Below are positions 18,114 through 26,413 of a stretch of 64,000 nt of DNA, piece by piece. This stretch comes from Bacillota bacterium. GTDB lineage: Bacteria; Bacillota; Clostridia; Christensenellales; SZUA-584. The stretch's first letter is position 1; every line of letters starts with the position of its first letter. Under the pieces are notes generated by a model, which saw only the letters and a list, made by a program, of their open reading frames with translations, did no database searches and was not told the DNA's origin. A program made the position numbers and the translations under genes. The stretch is taken from assembly GCA_023436115.1 (NCBI GenBank), contig JAEZKQ010000026.1, positions 1 through 64,000 on the forward strand, read 5' to 3'.

Positions 18114-18153
18114 CAAACAAAGATACTACCCCCCTGGTGTAAGATGATTTTGG

Positions 18154-18327
18154 TTAATCCTCAAAGACGACGCATTTTTCCTGACTGCACTTTCGGAGTT
18201 GCTCATCATAGTACAGGCAATGCTCGCAGTCCCGCTCCTTCATTGTCCTGACAGGCTTACGGTCAAAGCCCGGCGTCTGCTTCATAAGGCGCTCGTACTC
18301 GCGGTCTTTGCCCACCATAAAGAGCAT
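18154..18327 (-). CDS. 57-residue cysteine-cluster protein
   Basis: The ATG at 18327 follows GGGAGGTGGG; an in-frame GTG three codons upstream would put the ribosome site too close. The C-terminal half carries CEHCLYYDEQLRKCSQEKC, a CxxC...C....C arrangement that could hold zinc. The N-terminal half is basic. I do not recognise the family. It lies between the parB terminator and the pilus cassette, so a regulatory role is possible but unproven. Confidence 0.5.
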   Translation of the reverse strand: MLFMVGKDREYERLMKQTPGFDRKPVRTMKERDCEHCLYYDEQLRKCSQEKCVVFED

Positions 18328-18353
18328 CGTACCCACCTCCCTTCAATAAAGGG

Positions 18354-18391
18354 AAAATAAATACGCCCTTGCTTCACGAGCCTGGGCGTAT
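18354..18391 (-). terminator. Intrinsic terminator after parB
   Basis: ATACGCCC (18361-18368) and GGGCGTAT (18384-18391) form a perfect eight-base stem that overlaps the parB stop codon. On the minus strand it is followed by TTATTTT. Confidence 0.65.
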
Positions 18392-19350
18392 CAGCGTTCA
18401 TATTCTTTCTCCTGTTTGGCCCGTTCTAGCTTTTTGTAATAGAGATCGAGCGCCTTGATGATGATGTCTTCTTTTTGCTTGGGAGTGTATTCTTTCGGGA
18501 AGTACTTTTCGAGCCGGCTGCCCTTGATGGTGAGGTTGTTTTGCTGCGGTTTTTCCTCGCTCATGACCAGTTCGATACCGTTGCGGTCTAGCTTGCCCTC
18601 CTGCGCCGCTGTTTTTAGCCGTTGTGCCTGCGAGAGCGATGGCGTACACTCGTTTTGTTCGATGACATCCAGCAATTCGGTTTGCAGCTCTTGGGGAAGA
18701 TATGAAAGCTCCACAGCAGGGTTAAACGCGATTTTCTTATCGTCCACCATCTGGAGCAGGGTTGGAGCAAGTTCGGTAAGGCGGATAAAGCGGTGGATAT
18801 TTCGTGCACTGTCATTGCTTTTTTCGGCCAATATTTCATGTGAGCGTTTGCTTTCTAACTTCGTGCCAACTTGGCACGAAGTTAAATCACTCCGTTGTCC
18901 CTGCCGGTTGAGAGCTTCCAGCTTCATTTTATATGCTTTAGCCTTTTCGCTGAACGTAATAGTTTCGCGCTGGATATTGCCGTCCACCACCAATATGGTG
19001 GCCGCATCATCGTCTATTTCGCGGACAATAAGGGGAAGGGTATCGCAGCCCGCCAGTATGCTTGCGAGCTTACGGCGGTGCCCTGATAAAAGCTCATATC
19101 CGCCGTCAGCCCGTGGACGCGCGAGGCAGGGCGTATGCACGCCGATACGCTGGATGCTCTCCACCATATCCATAAGTTCGGCATCCTGCCGGACATGGTA
19201 AGGGTTGTTGGCAAAATCGTAGACTTCCGATATGGGTACGCTTAATACCTGCTCACCCTGCTGTTGTTTCTCTGCCTGACGGCTCTCCTCGCTGCTGAAC
19301 AGGTCATCTACCGAGGTCAACCTCCTGTTTCGCACGTTGCTTGCCACCAC
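18391..19350 (-). CDS. parB: ParB/Spo0J-family partition protein of the mobile element
   Basis: The protein has 319 residues with a GTG start after GGAGGTGATCA. ParB motifs are present: NPYHVRQD near residue 49, GYELLSGHRRKLAS near 88-101, then IQRETITFSEKA, and a helix-turn-helix region around ILAEKSNDSARNIHRFIRL. It should bind parS-like sites and work with the ParA encoded just upstream to stabilise the element. The coding region contains a 29-base near-perfect palindrome at 18856-18884. Confidence 0.85.
   Translation of the reverse strand: MVASNVRNRRLTSVDDLFSSEESRQAEKQQQGEQVLSVPISEVYDFANNPYHVRQDAELMDMVESIQRIGVHTPCLARPRADGGYELLSGHRRKLASILAGCDTLPLIVREIDDDAATILVVDGNIQRETITFSEKAKAYKMKLEALNRQGQRSDLTSCQVGTKLESKRSHEILAEKSNDSARNIHRFIRLTELAPTLLQMVDDKKIAFNPAVELSYLPQELQTELLDVIEQNECTPSLSQAQRLKTAAQEGKLDRNGIELVMSEEKPQQNNLTIKGSRLEKYFPKEYTPKQKEDIIIKALDLYYKKLERAKQEKEYER
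18856..18884. repeat. 29-base palindrome within parB
   Basis: Arms TAACTTCGTGCCAA (18856-18869) and TTGGCACGAAGTTA (18871-18884) are exact reverse complements around a single base. It encodes LTSCQVGTKL in parB. Such a long perfect palindrome in coding DNA is unexpected by chance and could be a binding site, possibly for ParB itself. Confidence 0.7.
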
Positions 19351-20122
19351 TGATCACCTCCCTCGTCAACGCTTCGTATGCCGCCGCCGCTTTGCCGCGC
19401 GCGTCGTATGCGTAGATGCTTTTGCCCTCTGCGCTGGTTTCTGCCGCTTTGATGGCGAGGGGAATCTCCGTTTTGAACACACGCAGCTTGTCCCCGTAAT
19501 CGCGCCGCAGAATAAAGGAAATATCCTTGGCGAAATTGGTGCGGGCATCCACCATAGTCAGGAGAGCGCCCTCGATTTTCAAGTCTGGATTGATGTTACG
19601 TTTGACACGGCCAATAGTCTGTAAAAGCTGTGACATGCCTTTGGCGGGGAGGTAATGCGCTTGTACGGGAATAATGATACTGTCGGCGGCGGCAAGCGCG
19701 TTAACAGTTATCATGCCAAGGGAAGGCATACAGTCGACAAGAATGAAGTCGTAATCCTTCTTAATCTCGTTAAGATAGTTCCGTAGCACGATTTCACGGC
19801 TCATGGTGTTGACCAGCGACACCTCCATTGCGGACAGCTCGATGTTAGCTGGTATGAGGTCAACGCCTTCGTCGTGGTGAAGGATGCCCTCGCCGGGCTC
19901 AATGGGTTCCTCCATGATGATCTTTGTCATGATGGTGGCGAGGGTCACAGATAGCTTATCTGGCTCATTCCAACCGAGGCTGTCCGTGAGATTGCCCTGC
20001 GCGTCGGCGTCCACCAGCAGCACCTTTTTACCCTGACGCGCCAATCCGATGCCTAGGTTGACGGCAGTAGTCGTTTTGCCCACGCCACCTTTTTGGTTGG
20101 CGAGGGCGATGATTTTGGGCAT
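19304..20122 (-). CDS. parA: ParA/Soj-family partition ATPase of the mobile element
   Basis: The protein has 272 residues from the ATG at 20122, preceded by AAGGAGG at eight bases. The deviant Walker A ANQKGGVGKTTTAVNLG is at the N-terminus, VLLVDADAQGNLT follows, and DFILVDCMPSLG is the Walker B region. The C-terminal end overlaps parB by 47 bases. Together they form a plasmid-like partition pair, which in integrative elements helps retain the excised circle. Confidence 0.9.
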   Translation of the reverse strand: MPKIIALANQKGGVGKTTTAVNLGIGLARQGKKVLLVDADAQGNLTDSLGWNEPDKLSVTLATIMTKIIMEEPIEPGEGILHHDEGVDLIPANIELSAMEVSLVNTMSREIVLRNYLNEIKKDYDFILVDCMPSLGMITVNALAAADSIIIPVQAHYLPAKGMSQLLQTIGRVKRNINPDLKIEGALLTMVDARTNFAKDISFILRRDYGDKLRVFKTEIPLAIKAAETSAEGKSIYAYDARGKAAAAYEALTREVISGGKQRAKQEVDLGR

Positions 20123-20183
20123 AGTAGATTCCTCCTTGCTTTGATTATCAACCTGATGGGTTCCCACGCAGGTTTAGTTATAT

Positions 20184-20213
20184 AAAAAAGAAGCATCCAT
20201 TACGGACGCTTCT
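20184..20213 (-). terminator. Intrinsic terminator upstream of parA
   Basis: Arms 20189-20198 and 20204-20213 pair with one mismatch, and on the minus strand six Ts follow. It would stop transcription running from rlmD into parA and so insulates the element from its host gene. Confidence 0.7.
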
Positions 20214-20390
20214 ACAATGTTCAATGTGTAATTCTGCAAGGGTTTCTACTCAATATATTGACATGTCTACACACTCGATATCCAGCACCACTGAAACATC
20301 AATTTTATCTCTCAGCTCTTTATTTCTAAAATCATTACCCTCCGTTGTAAAAGACACGAATCGAGAAAAGTGCCTGAAATTAAGGATTTC
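20214..20390. other. Presumed right end of the integrative element at the 3' end of rlmD
   Basis: No gene is visible in these 177 bases, which separate the plasmid-like parAB from a chromosomal housekeeping gene. The 3' end of the rumA/rlmD gene (coding for HTTHVECV) is a known integration site for integrative conjugative elements in streptococci, so an att site probably lies in about 20390-20450. The partner repeat would be outside the window. Confidence 0.45.
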
Positions 20391-21733
20391 TAGGTACTTT
20401 TCCGTTGCATTCCTATTACGCACTCCACATGTGTCGTGTGCGGGAACATATCTACACCTACGACCTTTATAACGGCATACCCCTGCTTGGTCAAAAGCGC
20501 GGCATCACGCGCCAATGTCGATGGATTACACGATACATATACAACGCGCTCCGGCGAAGCTGCCGTTATCTTACTAAGCAATTTTGCATCGCAGCCTTTG
20601 CGGGGCGGATCAAGTATGACGATGTCGGGCTTACCAAACAATCGTATCCCCTCATCAATCATCTCCCCCGCATCACCGGCTAAAAATTCAGCATTTTCGA
20701 TTCCGTTTAATCGTGCGTTTTCTTTCGCGTTGTCTACGGCTTCCTGAACATATTCAATACCCAGCACAGCTTTGGCCTGTCTCGCCGCCAGCAGTGTAAT
20801 TGTCCCAATACCGCAGAAAAGGTCGAATACCACGCTGTCTTTATCGATCTGCGCAAAATCAAGAGCGATACGATAAAGCTTTTGAGACTGTTCATGGTTC
20901 ACCTGCAAAAAGCTTGTCAGTCCTGCCTGAAATTCAAGACCATCATAGGTTTCGGTAATATAATCATTGCCAAAAATGGTCTGGCTCTTATTGCCCAGTA
21001 TGGCGTTTTGCTTTTTATCATTCTTATTTGTGATAATACTTTTAAGCCCCGGTAATTCTTTTAGTTTTTCCTTAAGGGCTTTTGTGTTTGTCCAGTCTTT
21101 AAGGACGACTCCTGCCATAAGCTCACCGTCGGAAGACTGTCTCGCCACAATATGCCTCAACAGACCGATATGCTTTTCTTCATCATAAGCCTGTATTTTA
21201 TTGTCATTTGCCCAGGCTACAACGGCGTTCTTTAAATCGTTTATGGGCTGCTTTTGTATCGGGCAATCTGTTGCGACAAGGCGGTGACTATGAGGCGCAT
21301 AAAAACCGGCTTCTGCCTTGCCGTCCACAGACGCGACAGGAAAAGACGCTTTGTTGCGATAATCACGGATATTGTCAGCTTTGACGACTTGAGGTGTGTC
21401 GATTTCAATATTGCCAATACGCCCAAAGCATTCTTTAATATGCTTCGCTTTAAACTCAATCTGTTGTTCGTATGTTAAATGCTGCAGCGTACAGCCTCCA
21501 CAGGATTCAAAAGCTTTGCAAAATGGCTCAGCTCGATACTCAGATGGTTTTATAATCTTCGCTAAGCGCCCCACCGCATAGCTTTTTGTTACTTTAATAA
21601 TTTTAGCTGATACTGTTTCACCCGGCAGCGCTCGCGGTACAAAAATTGCAAATCCGCTAAAGCGGCCTACACCCGCACCGTCCACAGTCAGGTCAGTTAT
21701 GTCAATTTCAATAACGTCATTCTTATTTAGCAT
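20390..21733 (-). CDS. rlmD: 23S rRNA (uracil-5-)-methyltransferase RlmD/RumA family
   Basis: The protein has 447 residues. An N-terminal TRAM domain (about 1-60) is followed by CKAFESCGGC and a later Cys in IKECF, the iron-sulfur ligands of this family. The SAM domain shows FDLFCGIGTI, and the catalytic region is VYVSCNPSTLARD, where the cysteine attacks the uridine base. It makes m5U in 23S rRNA; related Gram-positive enzymes (RlmCD) modify two positions. The start follows GGAGGCGGT. The 3' end borders the mobile element. Confidence 0.88.
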   Translation of the reverse strand: MLNKNDVIEIDITDLTVDGAGVGRFSGFAIFVPRALPGETVSAKIIKVTKSYAVGRLAKIIKPSEYRAEPFCKAFESCGGCTLQHLTYEQQIEFKAKHIKECFGRIGNIEIDTPQVVKADNIRDYRNKASFPVASVDGKAEAGFYAPHSHRLVATDCPIQKQPINDLKNAVVAWANDNKIQAYDEEKHIGLLRHIVARQSSDGELMAGVVLKDWTNTKALKEKLKELPGLKSIITNKNDKKQNAILGNKSQTIFGNDYITETYDGLEFQAGLTSFLQVNHEQSQKLYRIALDFAQIDKDSVVFDLFCGIGTITLLAARQAKAVLGIEYVQEAVDNAKENARLNGIENAEFLAGDAGEMIDEGIRLFGKPDIVILDPPRKGCDAKLLSKITAASPERVVYVSCNPSTLARDAALLTKQGYAVIKVVGVDMFPHTTHVECVIGMQRKST

Positions 21734-21787
21734 ACCGCCTCCGTAAAAGGTATTATATCATACCTGCTGTTGGTATCATCATTATTC

Positions 21788-23179
21788 TCATGCCTCCAAC
21801 GATTTTTTTAATCGGCTTACGCCTTCTTCTATTTGTGCAAAGCTAAGATTACCATACCCCAGCACAATTTGATTGCGGTGCGAACCTTTATGTACGGCAT
21901 AATCCTCTACATAGTCCACATCAACGTCGTTTTCGGCCATGGCTTTAAAATCTTTATCAGTTAGATCTCTGTTAAATGTGACCAACAAATGCAGCCCCGC
22001 GTTCTCGCCCGATATGATAATGCTGTCCCCGAACTGCTCTTTTAAAACATTAATCAGATACTTTCTTTTGGCATCGTAAAGCTTTTTCATACGGTATATG
22101 TGTCTGTCAAATTGCTTTGAGTCCATAAGCCGTGCCAGCGCGATTTGTTCTATCGCGCCAACCCAAACGTTGAGCTTTCCCATCATATCAAGCGTACGCT
22201 GCATGAGGTGCTCGGGTAAGATCATATAAGCCATGCGCAGTGAAGGCGTAAAAATATTGCTGAAACTGCCAAGATAAATCACTCTGTCATTGTTTAAGTG
22301 CCAGAGCGATTGTATGGGCTCGCCTTGATATCGAAATTCACTGTCGTAATCGTCCTCAATGATGTAGGCATCATTTTTTTGTGCATAATTCAGAAGCGCT
22401 ATCCGTCTAGACGCAGGCAAAACACCGCCAAGAGGATATTGATGCGAAGGTGCGACACAGATCAGTCTGACAGATGAATCAGTCGGGAGTCTGTCAATAC
22501 AAATACCGCAATTATCGGATTCGACCGGCAGAACCTTATATCCGCTTTTCGTTATCGCATGCCGGGCAAACAGCAGGCTAGGATCTTCCACAGCCACAGC
22601 GCTGCCTTTTTCAAAAAGCATTTGGGCGATGATATCCATACCCACAGCTGTACCCGGCACGATAATAATGCGGCCGCTGTCGCAGAATATGCCCTTCGAG
22701 CGGAACAGATAGCTGCAAAGCGCCTCCCGAAGCAATGGATGGCCTTTAAGACGGCCATAGCCAAAATCATTGTCCTGCGCCTCCAGACAGGCCTCTTTGA
22801 ACGCCTTAGCCCATAATATACGCGGGAAAACAGAGGTATCCGGGTTCCCTGCCTCAAAAGCGATGATGCCAGATTTAATGTCCTGTATTATAGACTCCCC
22901 GATTGTCGCGACAGATTTGTTAGATTTGGGAATAACGCCGACTTCCGCGACGAATGTTCCCGAACCAACAATGCTGTCCAAATAACCTTCCGCAATCAGC
23001 TGTTCATACGCCTGTATCACGGTATTGCGTGATATATTAAGCTCTTGTGCAAGGCTGCGCGTCGGCGGCATTTTATATCCGGATTGTATTTTGCCGCACT
23101 GAATAAATTCTCTCAGCTGCCTGATGAGCTGGCTTGTGATAGGCACTTCCGAATTTTTTACCACATTCAGACCGAACAT
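21788..23179 (-). CDS. MocR/GntR-type regulator with aminotransferase domain, PLP lysine missing
   Basis: The protein has 463 residues from the ATG at 23179, preceded by GGAGG; the longer frame upstream looks spurious. A GntR winged helix (about 10-75: SQLIRQLREFI, then LAQELNISRNTVIQAYEQL) is joined to a fold-type I aminotransferase domain with PLP-binding features (VPGTAVGMDIIAQ, EDDYDSEFRY). The Schiff-base position in MocR proteins reads GSFSK; here it is GSFSNIFTPSLR, with Asn encoded at 22256-22258. It may bind PLP only non-covalently or sense another ligand. MocR proteins usually control a divergent neighbour; here that neighbour looks broken. Confidence 0.85.
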   Translation of the reverse strand: MFGLNVVKNSEVPITSQLIRQLREFIQCGKIQSGYKMPPTRSLAQELNISRNTVIQAYEQLIAEGYLDSIVGSGTFVAEVGVIPKSNKSVATIGESIIQDIKSGIIAFEAGNPDTSVFPRILWAKAFKEACLEAQDNDFGYGRLKGHPLLREALCSYLFRSKGIFCDSGRIIIVPGTAVGMDIIAQMLFEKGSAVAVEDPSLLFARHAITKSGYKVLPVESDNCGICIDRLPTDSSVRLICVAPSHQYPLGGVLPASRRIALLNYAQKNDAYIIEDDYDSEFRYQGEPIQSLWHLNNDRVIYLGSFSNIFTPSLRMAYMILPEHLMQRTLDMMGKLNVWVGAIEQIALARLMDSKQFDRHIYRMKKLYDAKRKYLINVLKEQFGDSIIISGENAGLHLLVTFNRDLTDKDFKAMAENDVDVDYVEDYAVHKGSHRNQIVLGYGNLSFAQIEEGVSRLKKSLEA

Positions 23180-23283
23180 AAAACCTCCGCAATTGGTACA
23201 AAAGAACTTCATATTAATCGGCACTTTAAAATACCAATCATAGTATATTCTGAATATGTCGACAAAACAAGGAGGTAAAGAAA
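23180..23283. promoter_or_regulatory. Divergent control region between the MocR gene and the broken plus-strand gene
   Basis: ATTGGTA near 23192 and TACCAAT near 23233 form an inverted pair about 33 bases apart, a plausible MocR operator. On the plus strand AAGGAGGTAAAG lies just before an ATG at 23284. Assignment of the operator is inference from position. Confidence 0.4.
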
Positions 23284-23515
23284 ATGGTTCATGTTTTATT
23301 GGGTAATACAAAGGTAGGTGTGAATCAGTTTTTATAGGTGGATGCGATGAGTTCGTACTGGTGGCAAAGGTAGCCGTCATCTATAAGATTTCATGGCGCA
23401 TGGCGTGCCCGAACACCGCGTTCGTGAGGAATATGACGGCCTTTCGACGCTGACTTAAAGACATTACCTCGGCGGATATTCAGCTACCTGATGACACTTC
23501 GCTTTGCTAAACGCG
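23284..23515 (+). pseudogene. Remnant of a small gene divergent from the MocR regulator
   Basis: The start has a near-ideal ribosome site, but the frame stops after 17 codons (MVHVLLGNTKVGVNQFL). Sensible protein-like stretches continue in other frames: IGGCDEFVLVAKVAVIYK, then DFMAHGVPEHRVREEYDG, then LKDITSADIQLPDDTSLC. Joining them needs a few small frameshifts. I read this as a decayed gene of about 75 codons, formerly the regulator's target. The family is not recognised. Confidence 0.4.
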
Positions 23516-23525
23516 CTCTCATAAG

Positions 23526-24533
23526 TTACACAATATAAGCAATGGTGGCTTCTGGCAGGTATTGTTCTATAAGGTCTCTAAAGAATGCGGATGCCTCTTC
23601 TTTTGTATCCCTCGTATAACCGTAACGGCTGCGTCCGCAAAATGCCATCGTATCCTTATTGTAAAGCGACCACGCGTTGGGAAAGGCCTGTTCATTGATG
23701 TTCTTTGTCACTGTGCCATAGGTCATAAATATTAGCTCCAGCGTGACCGTGCTTTTAATTTCCGGTATCAGCTTTTGAGCCATTGTCATGAAAAGCCGCT
23801 CATACATCTGTTTGTAATCTTCAAACAGAATGATGGGTGCGACGAGTATGCCTGTATCATAGCCTGCCCTATTAAGCTTGTTGAGCGCTTCAATGCGCTC
23901 TTCCAGCTTCGAAGTACCGATCTCAACATGAGATATGATCTCTTGCGGGTTAAGGCTCATGCGTATGGTCACATTGCCGCCATGCGGCAGGTTAAGAAGC
24001 GAATCGACAGCGCTGAATTTAGTGGGAAGCGTGAGCCGCGCGTTGCGCACGTCCGCAAACTCTTTGATCGTCCATTCCAGATTACCGCTCACCATGTTTT
24101 CCATCACAAGGTCGGAATTGCTGCCGATCTCGAAAACGCTCCCCGGGTATTTTTCGGCCGATTTTTTAAGCTTATCCATCATGGCTTCACGGTTAACAAA
24201 CACACGCAGATAAGCGCTGGTGTAATAAGTACAGACAAGATAGCAATAAAGGCACATCGCGGCACAGCCGGATGACGTATACGGAACAAGAAAATCTGAT
24301 GTTTTGTTATTCTTCTGATGCGTCAGAGACTTTCTAATACCCAGTACAAGATAATTCTTCATTTTTGGGAAGTCCGTATCAGGACGTTCTCTCAGCTCCG
24401 GAATTTTATTGTGGTCTTCAATGGGAATCATCTCAATGCCCATCGACGAATATTTATGTATCAGCTCTCTGCCCAAGAAATATTTACCGCAGCCGTTTTC
24501 CACATATACTCTTGCCGGTATAAATGTTTTCAT
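23526..24533 (-). CDS. splB: Spore photoproduct lyase family radical SAM protein
   Basis: The protein has 335 residues. The radical SAM motif is CAAMCLYC (Cys at about 90, 94, 97), set in the family's GC..CLYCYL context, and the whole length aligns with SplB (LGIRKSL near the N-terminus, LPTKFSAVDSLL, GILVAPIILFEDY). SplB repairs the thymine spore photoproduct during germination. In the B. subtilis enzyme, as I recall it, the hydrogen-donor Cys141 lies in ASCTSD. The aligned stretch here is IGSNSD, with Ser encoded at 24120-24122. It may work differently or act on another lesion. It starts after AAAGGCGGG. Confidence 0.82.
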   Translation of the reverse strand: MKTFIPARVYVENGCGKYFLGRELIHKYSSMGIEMIPIEDHNKIPELRERPDTDFPKMKNYLVLGIRKSLTHQKNNKTSDFLVPYTSSGCAAMCLYCYLVCTYYTSAYLRVFVNREAMMDKLKKSAEKYPGSVFEIGSNSDLVMENMVSGNLEWTIKEFADVRNARLTLPTKFSAVDSLLNLPHGGNVTIRMSLNPQEIISHVEIGTSKLEERIEALNKLNRAGYDTGILVAPIILFEDYKQMYERLFMTMAQKLIPEIKSTVTLELIFMTYGTVTKNINEQAFPNAWSLYNKDTMAFCGRSRYGYTRDTKEEASAFFRDLIEQYLPEATIAYIV

Positions 24534-24624
24534 ACTCTGCCCGCCTTTGTTTCAATACGGTTATTATGACCGTAAAAAACGCGGTATATGATGATCAGAC
24601 TGCTTATAAATCGTATAAAAGCAA

Positions 24625-24657
24625 CAAAAAACGGCCGTATCATTGCTGATACAGCCG
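24625..24657 (-). terminator. Intrinsic terminator after the SIMPL protein gene
   Basis: CGGCCGTATCA (24632-24642) and TGATACAGCCG (24647-24657) pair with one mismatch, and on the minus strand six Ts follow. Confidence 0.75.
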
Positions 24658-24672
24658 CCAATCGCTTTACTG

Positions 24673-25407
24673 TTATTCAATATCATAGGTAACGGTGACG
24701 TTCGCACTTATCTCCAAGTCACCTGTGGAGATTGGCGTAGCAGCCGTATCGGCCAGCTCTTCTTCTGCGGCGTATTCCCTGTACACTTCACCGCCGTAGG
24801 AGTTCTCGTTGATACTCAGCGTACCGATAATCTTCACGCCGCCTGCCGCTGCCATGGCATCGGCTTTGGCTTTTGCGGTTTCCACGGCGACTTTGAGCGC
24901 CTCATTATAGCAGCTTTGTTCGTCGAGAATACCGAAGCTGATAGAGTTTGTTATGTTCGCGCCGTTGTCAGACGCAATATCGATATATTCTCCCACCCTG
25001 TTGATATCCTTGATTTTCAGCTCGATAAGATTTGTCACCTCATAGTTTGTGATCACCTGCTTCTGATCCCGATAGTCATATATCGGGTAAGCACTATACT
25101 GTATCGTATGCATGTCGTCATCCGTCAGACCTGCGTTTTTCAGTGCCTCAAACATAGCGCTCATCACGCTGGCATTCTCTTCTTGCGCCTTTTGCATGTC
25201 TGTATTCTGCGTGGTAACGCCGACATTGATGTAGGCGACATCCGGCATCACGGTAACAATCCCTCGCGCCGACACTGTCAGGCTGTGCTGTTTAACAGCA
25301 TTTTCATCCAGCGTGATGACGCTGGGCAGATCACGACTCGAAGCCGTGCAGCCTGCGAATGTCAGCACTATGGCCAATGCCAATATCACAGTTAATATCT
25401 TTTTCAT
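24673..25407 (-). CDS. SIMPL-domain (DUF541) lipoprotein
   Basis: The protein has 244 residues. The start at 25407 follows GAGGAA at nine bases; an in-frame GTG at 25416 is too close to that site. A lipoprotein signal ends LTFAGC. The SIMPL domain covers most of the rest (ARGIVTVMPDVAYINVGV, MHTIQYSAYPIYDY, NSISFGILDEQS). Members are envelope proteins of unclear function, often linked to oxidative or envelope stress. It lies downstream of a DUF4349 lipoprotein and an ECF sigma gene, 13 bases from the former. Confidence 0.8.
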   Translation of the reverse strand: MKKILTVILALAIVLTFAGCTASSRDLPSVITLDENAVKQHSLTVSARGIVTVMPDVAYINVGVTTQNTDMQKAQEENASVMSAMFEALKNAGLTDDDMHTIQYSAYPIYDYRDQKQVITNYEVTNLIELKIKDINRVGEYIDIASDNGANITNSISFGILDEQSCYNEALKVAVETAKAKADAMAAAGGVKIIGTLSINENSYGGEVYREYAAEEELADTAATPISTGDLEISANVTVTYDIE

Positions 25408-25420
25408 GTCTTTCACTTCC

Positions 25421-26413
25421 TCAAAGCTTATCTATTGGAGCATTATCTCCTTGATGCGTCTTCTTCTTTTTATTCGACCGTTTGACAAGGAATATAATCA
25501 GCACTGTAATGCCCGCCAATGGAATCAGTATCGGAGCGCCGCCAATAAGGACCACGAGCAGGAACTCACCGAAATCCGCCAACGCATTCAATACTGAAAA
25601 GAAAGCGTTGGAAATGCGGCCACCGAGACTTTCATCGGGCGGCGTCACTTCTTCCACCTGATTGACTTCTATGAATTCGATTGTAACTTTGGAATAATCG
25701 ATCAAGCTGTCATAATCCCGCAGCTGCGTTTCGAGCATCTGAATCTCATACGATACGTTGGCTAATTCCTGCTCCAGCTTTATAATATCCTCAAGCCCTG
25801 CTGCCTTTTCCAGCAGTTCAAGCAGTCTTTTTTCACGCGTACGGAGTGTTTTTAATTTTGTCTCGGTATCAAAGTATTCCAGCGAAACGTCTGTACCGTT
25901 GATGGAGCTGGATACCGTTTCTCCGAGCTGGCCGAGTTTGCCGACGAATTTGTCAAAGTTTTTGCTAGGAACGCGCAGAACAAGGCTGGCATGACGGCCT
26001 GCATCCCTCCAATCCTCCGGCTTCGTCCCGGACATGGACGATTCCTCGATATATCCGCCCATCTCTTTGATGTTTTCAAGCAGAGTGTTATAGTCGGCAT
26101 CGAATTCTTTGGAGCGCATTTCAAAATAACCGTAAAATATGATCTTTCTGTCTACGCCGGGCTGTAAGACAGACCCTTCATAATTGAGCCCCCCGCCGTT
26201 GGCGGATTGGTCTTGCGTCGACGCACCTTCTTCGCTTTCGACTTCTTCAGACGCAGCTTCCGGAGCAGCAGGCTCTTCAACCACTTCGGCTTTGCCGTAA
26301 TAGCCGCTGTCGCTATTATAATCATATTCCGGTGCTGCCGCCATGCTGCACCCTGCCACCACCATCACCAATGCAATTAAAATCGCTAAAAAGACAGTTG
26401 TTCTCTTTTTCAT
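25421..26413 (-). CDS. DUF4349 lipoprotein with C-terminal membrane anchor
   Basis: The protein has 330 residues, starting after GGGAGGG. A lipoprotein signal (VMVVAGC) is followed by a Glu/Ala-rich linker, the DUF4349 core (about 95-280) including a long coiled coil (KTLRTREKRLLELLEKA and onward), and a C-terminal transmembrane helix (about 290-315) with a lysine-rich tail. Such proteins are often encoded next to sigma-70 factors; a sensing or anti-sigma role has been suggested by context only. It shares an operon with the SIMPL gene. Confidence 0.8.
   Translation of the reverse strand: MKKRTTVFLAILIALVMVVAGCSMAAAPEYDYNSDSGYYGKAEVVEEPAAPEAASEEVESEEGASTQDQSANGGGLNYEGSVLQPGVDRKIIFYGYFEMRSKEFDADYNTLLENIKEMGGYIEESSMSGTKPEDWRDAGRHASLVLRVPSKNFDKFVGKLGQLGETVSSSINGTDVSLEYFDTETKLKTLRTREKRLLELLEKAAGLEDIIKLEQELANVSYEIQMLETQLRDYDSLIDYSKVTIEFIEVNQVEEVTPPDESLGGRISNAFFSVLNALADFGEFLLVVLIGGAPILIPLAGITVLIIFLVKRSNKKKKTHQGDNAPIDKL

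Noticed and set aside
18856..18884. The parB palindrome as an intrinsic terminator
   Set aside because: There is no T tract on either strand and it lies well inside a conserved coding region.
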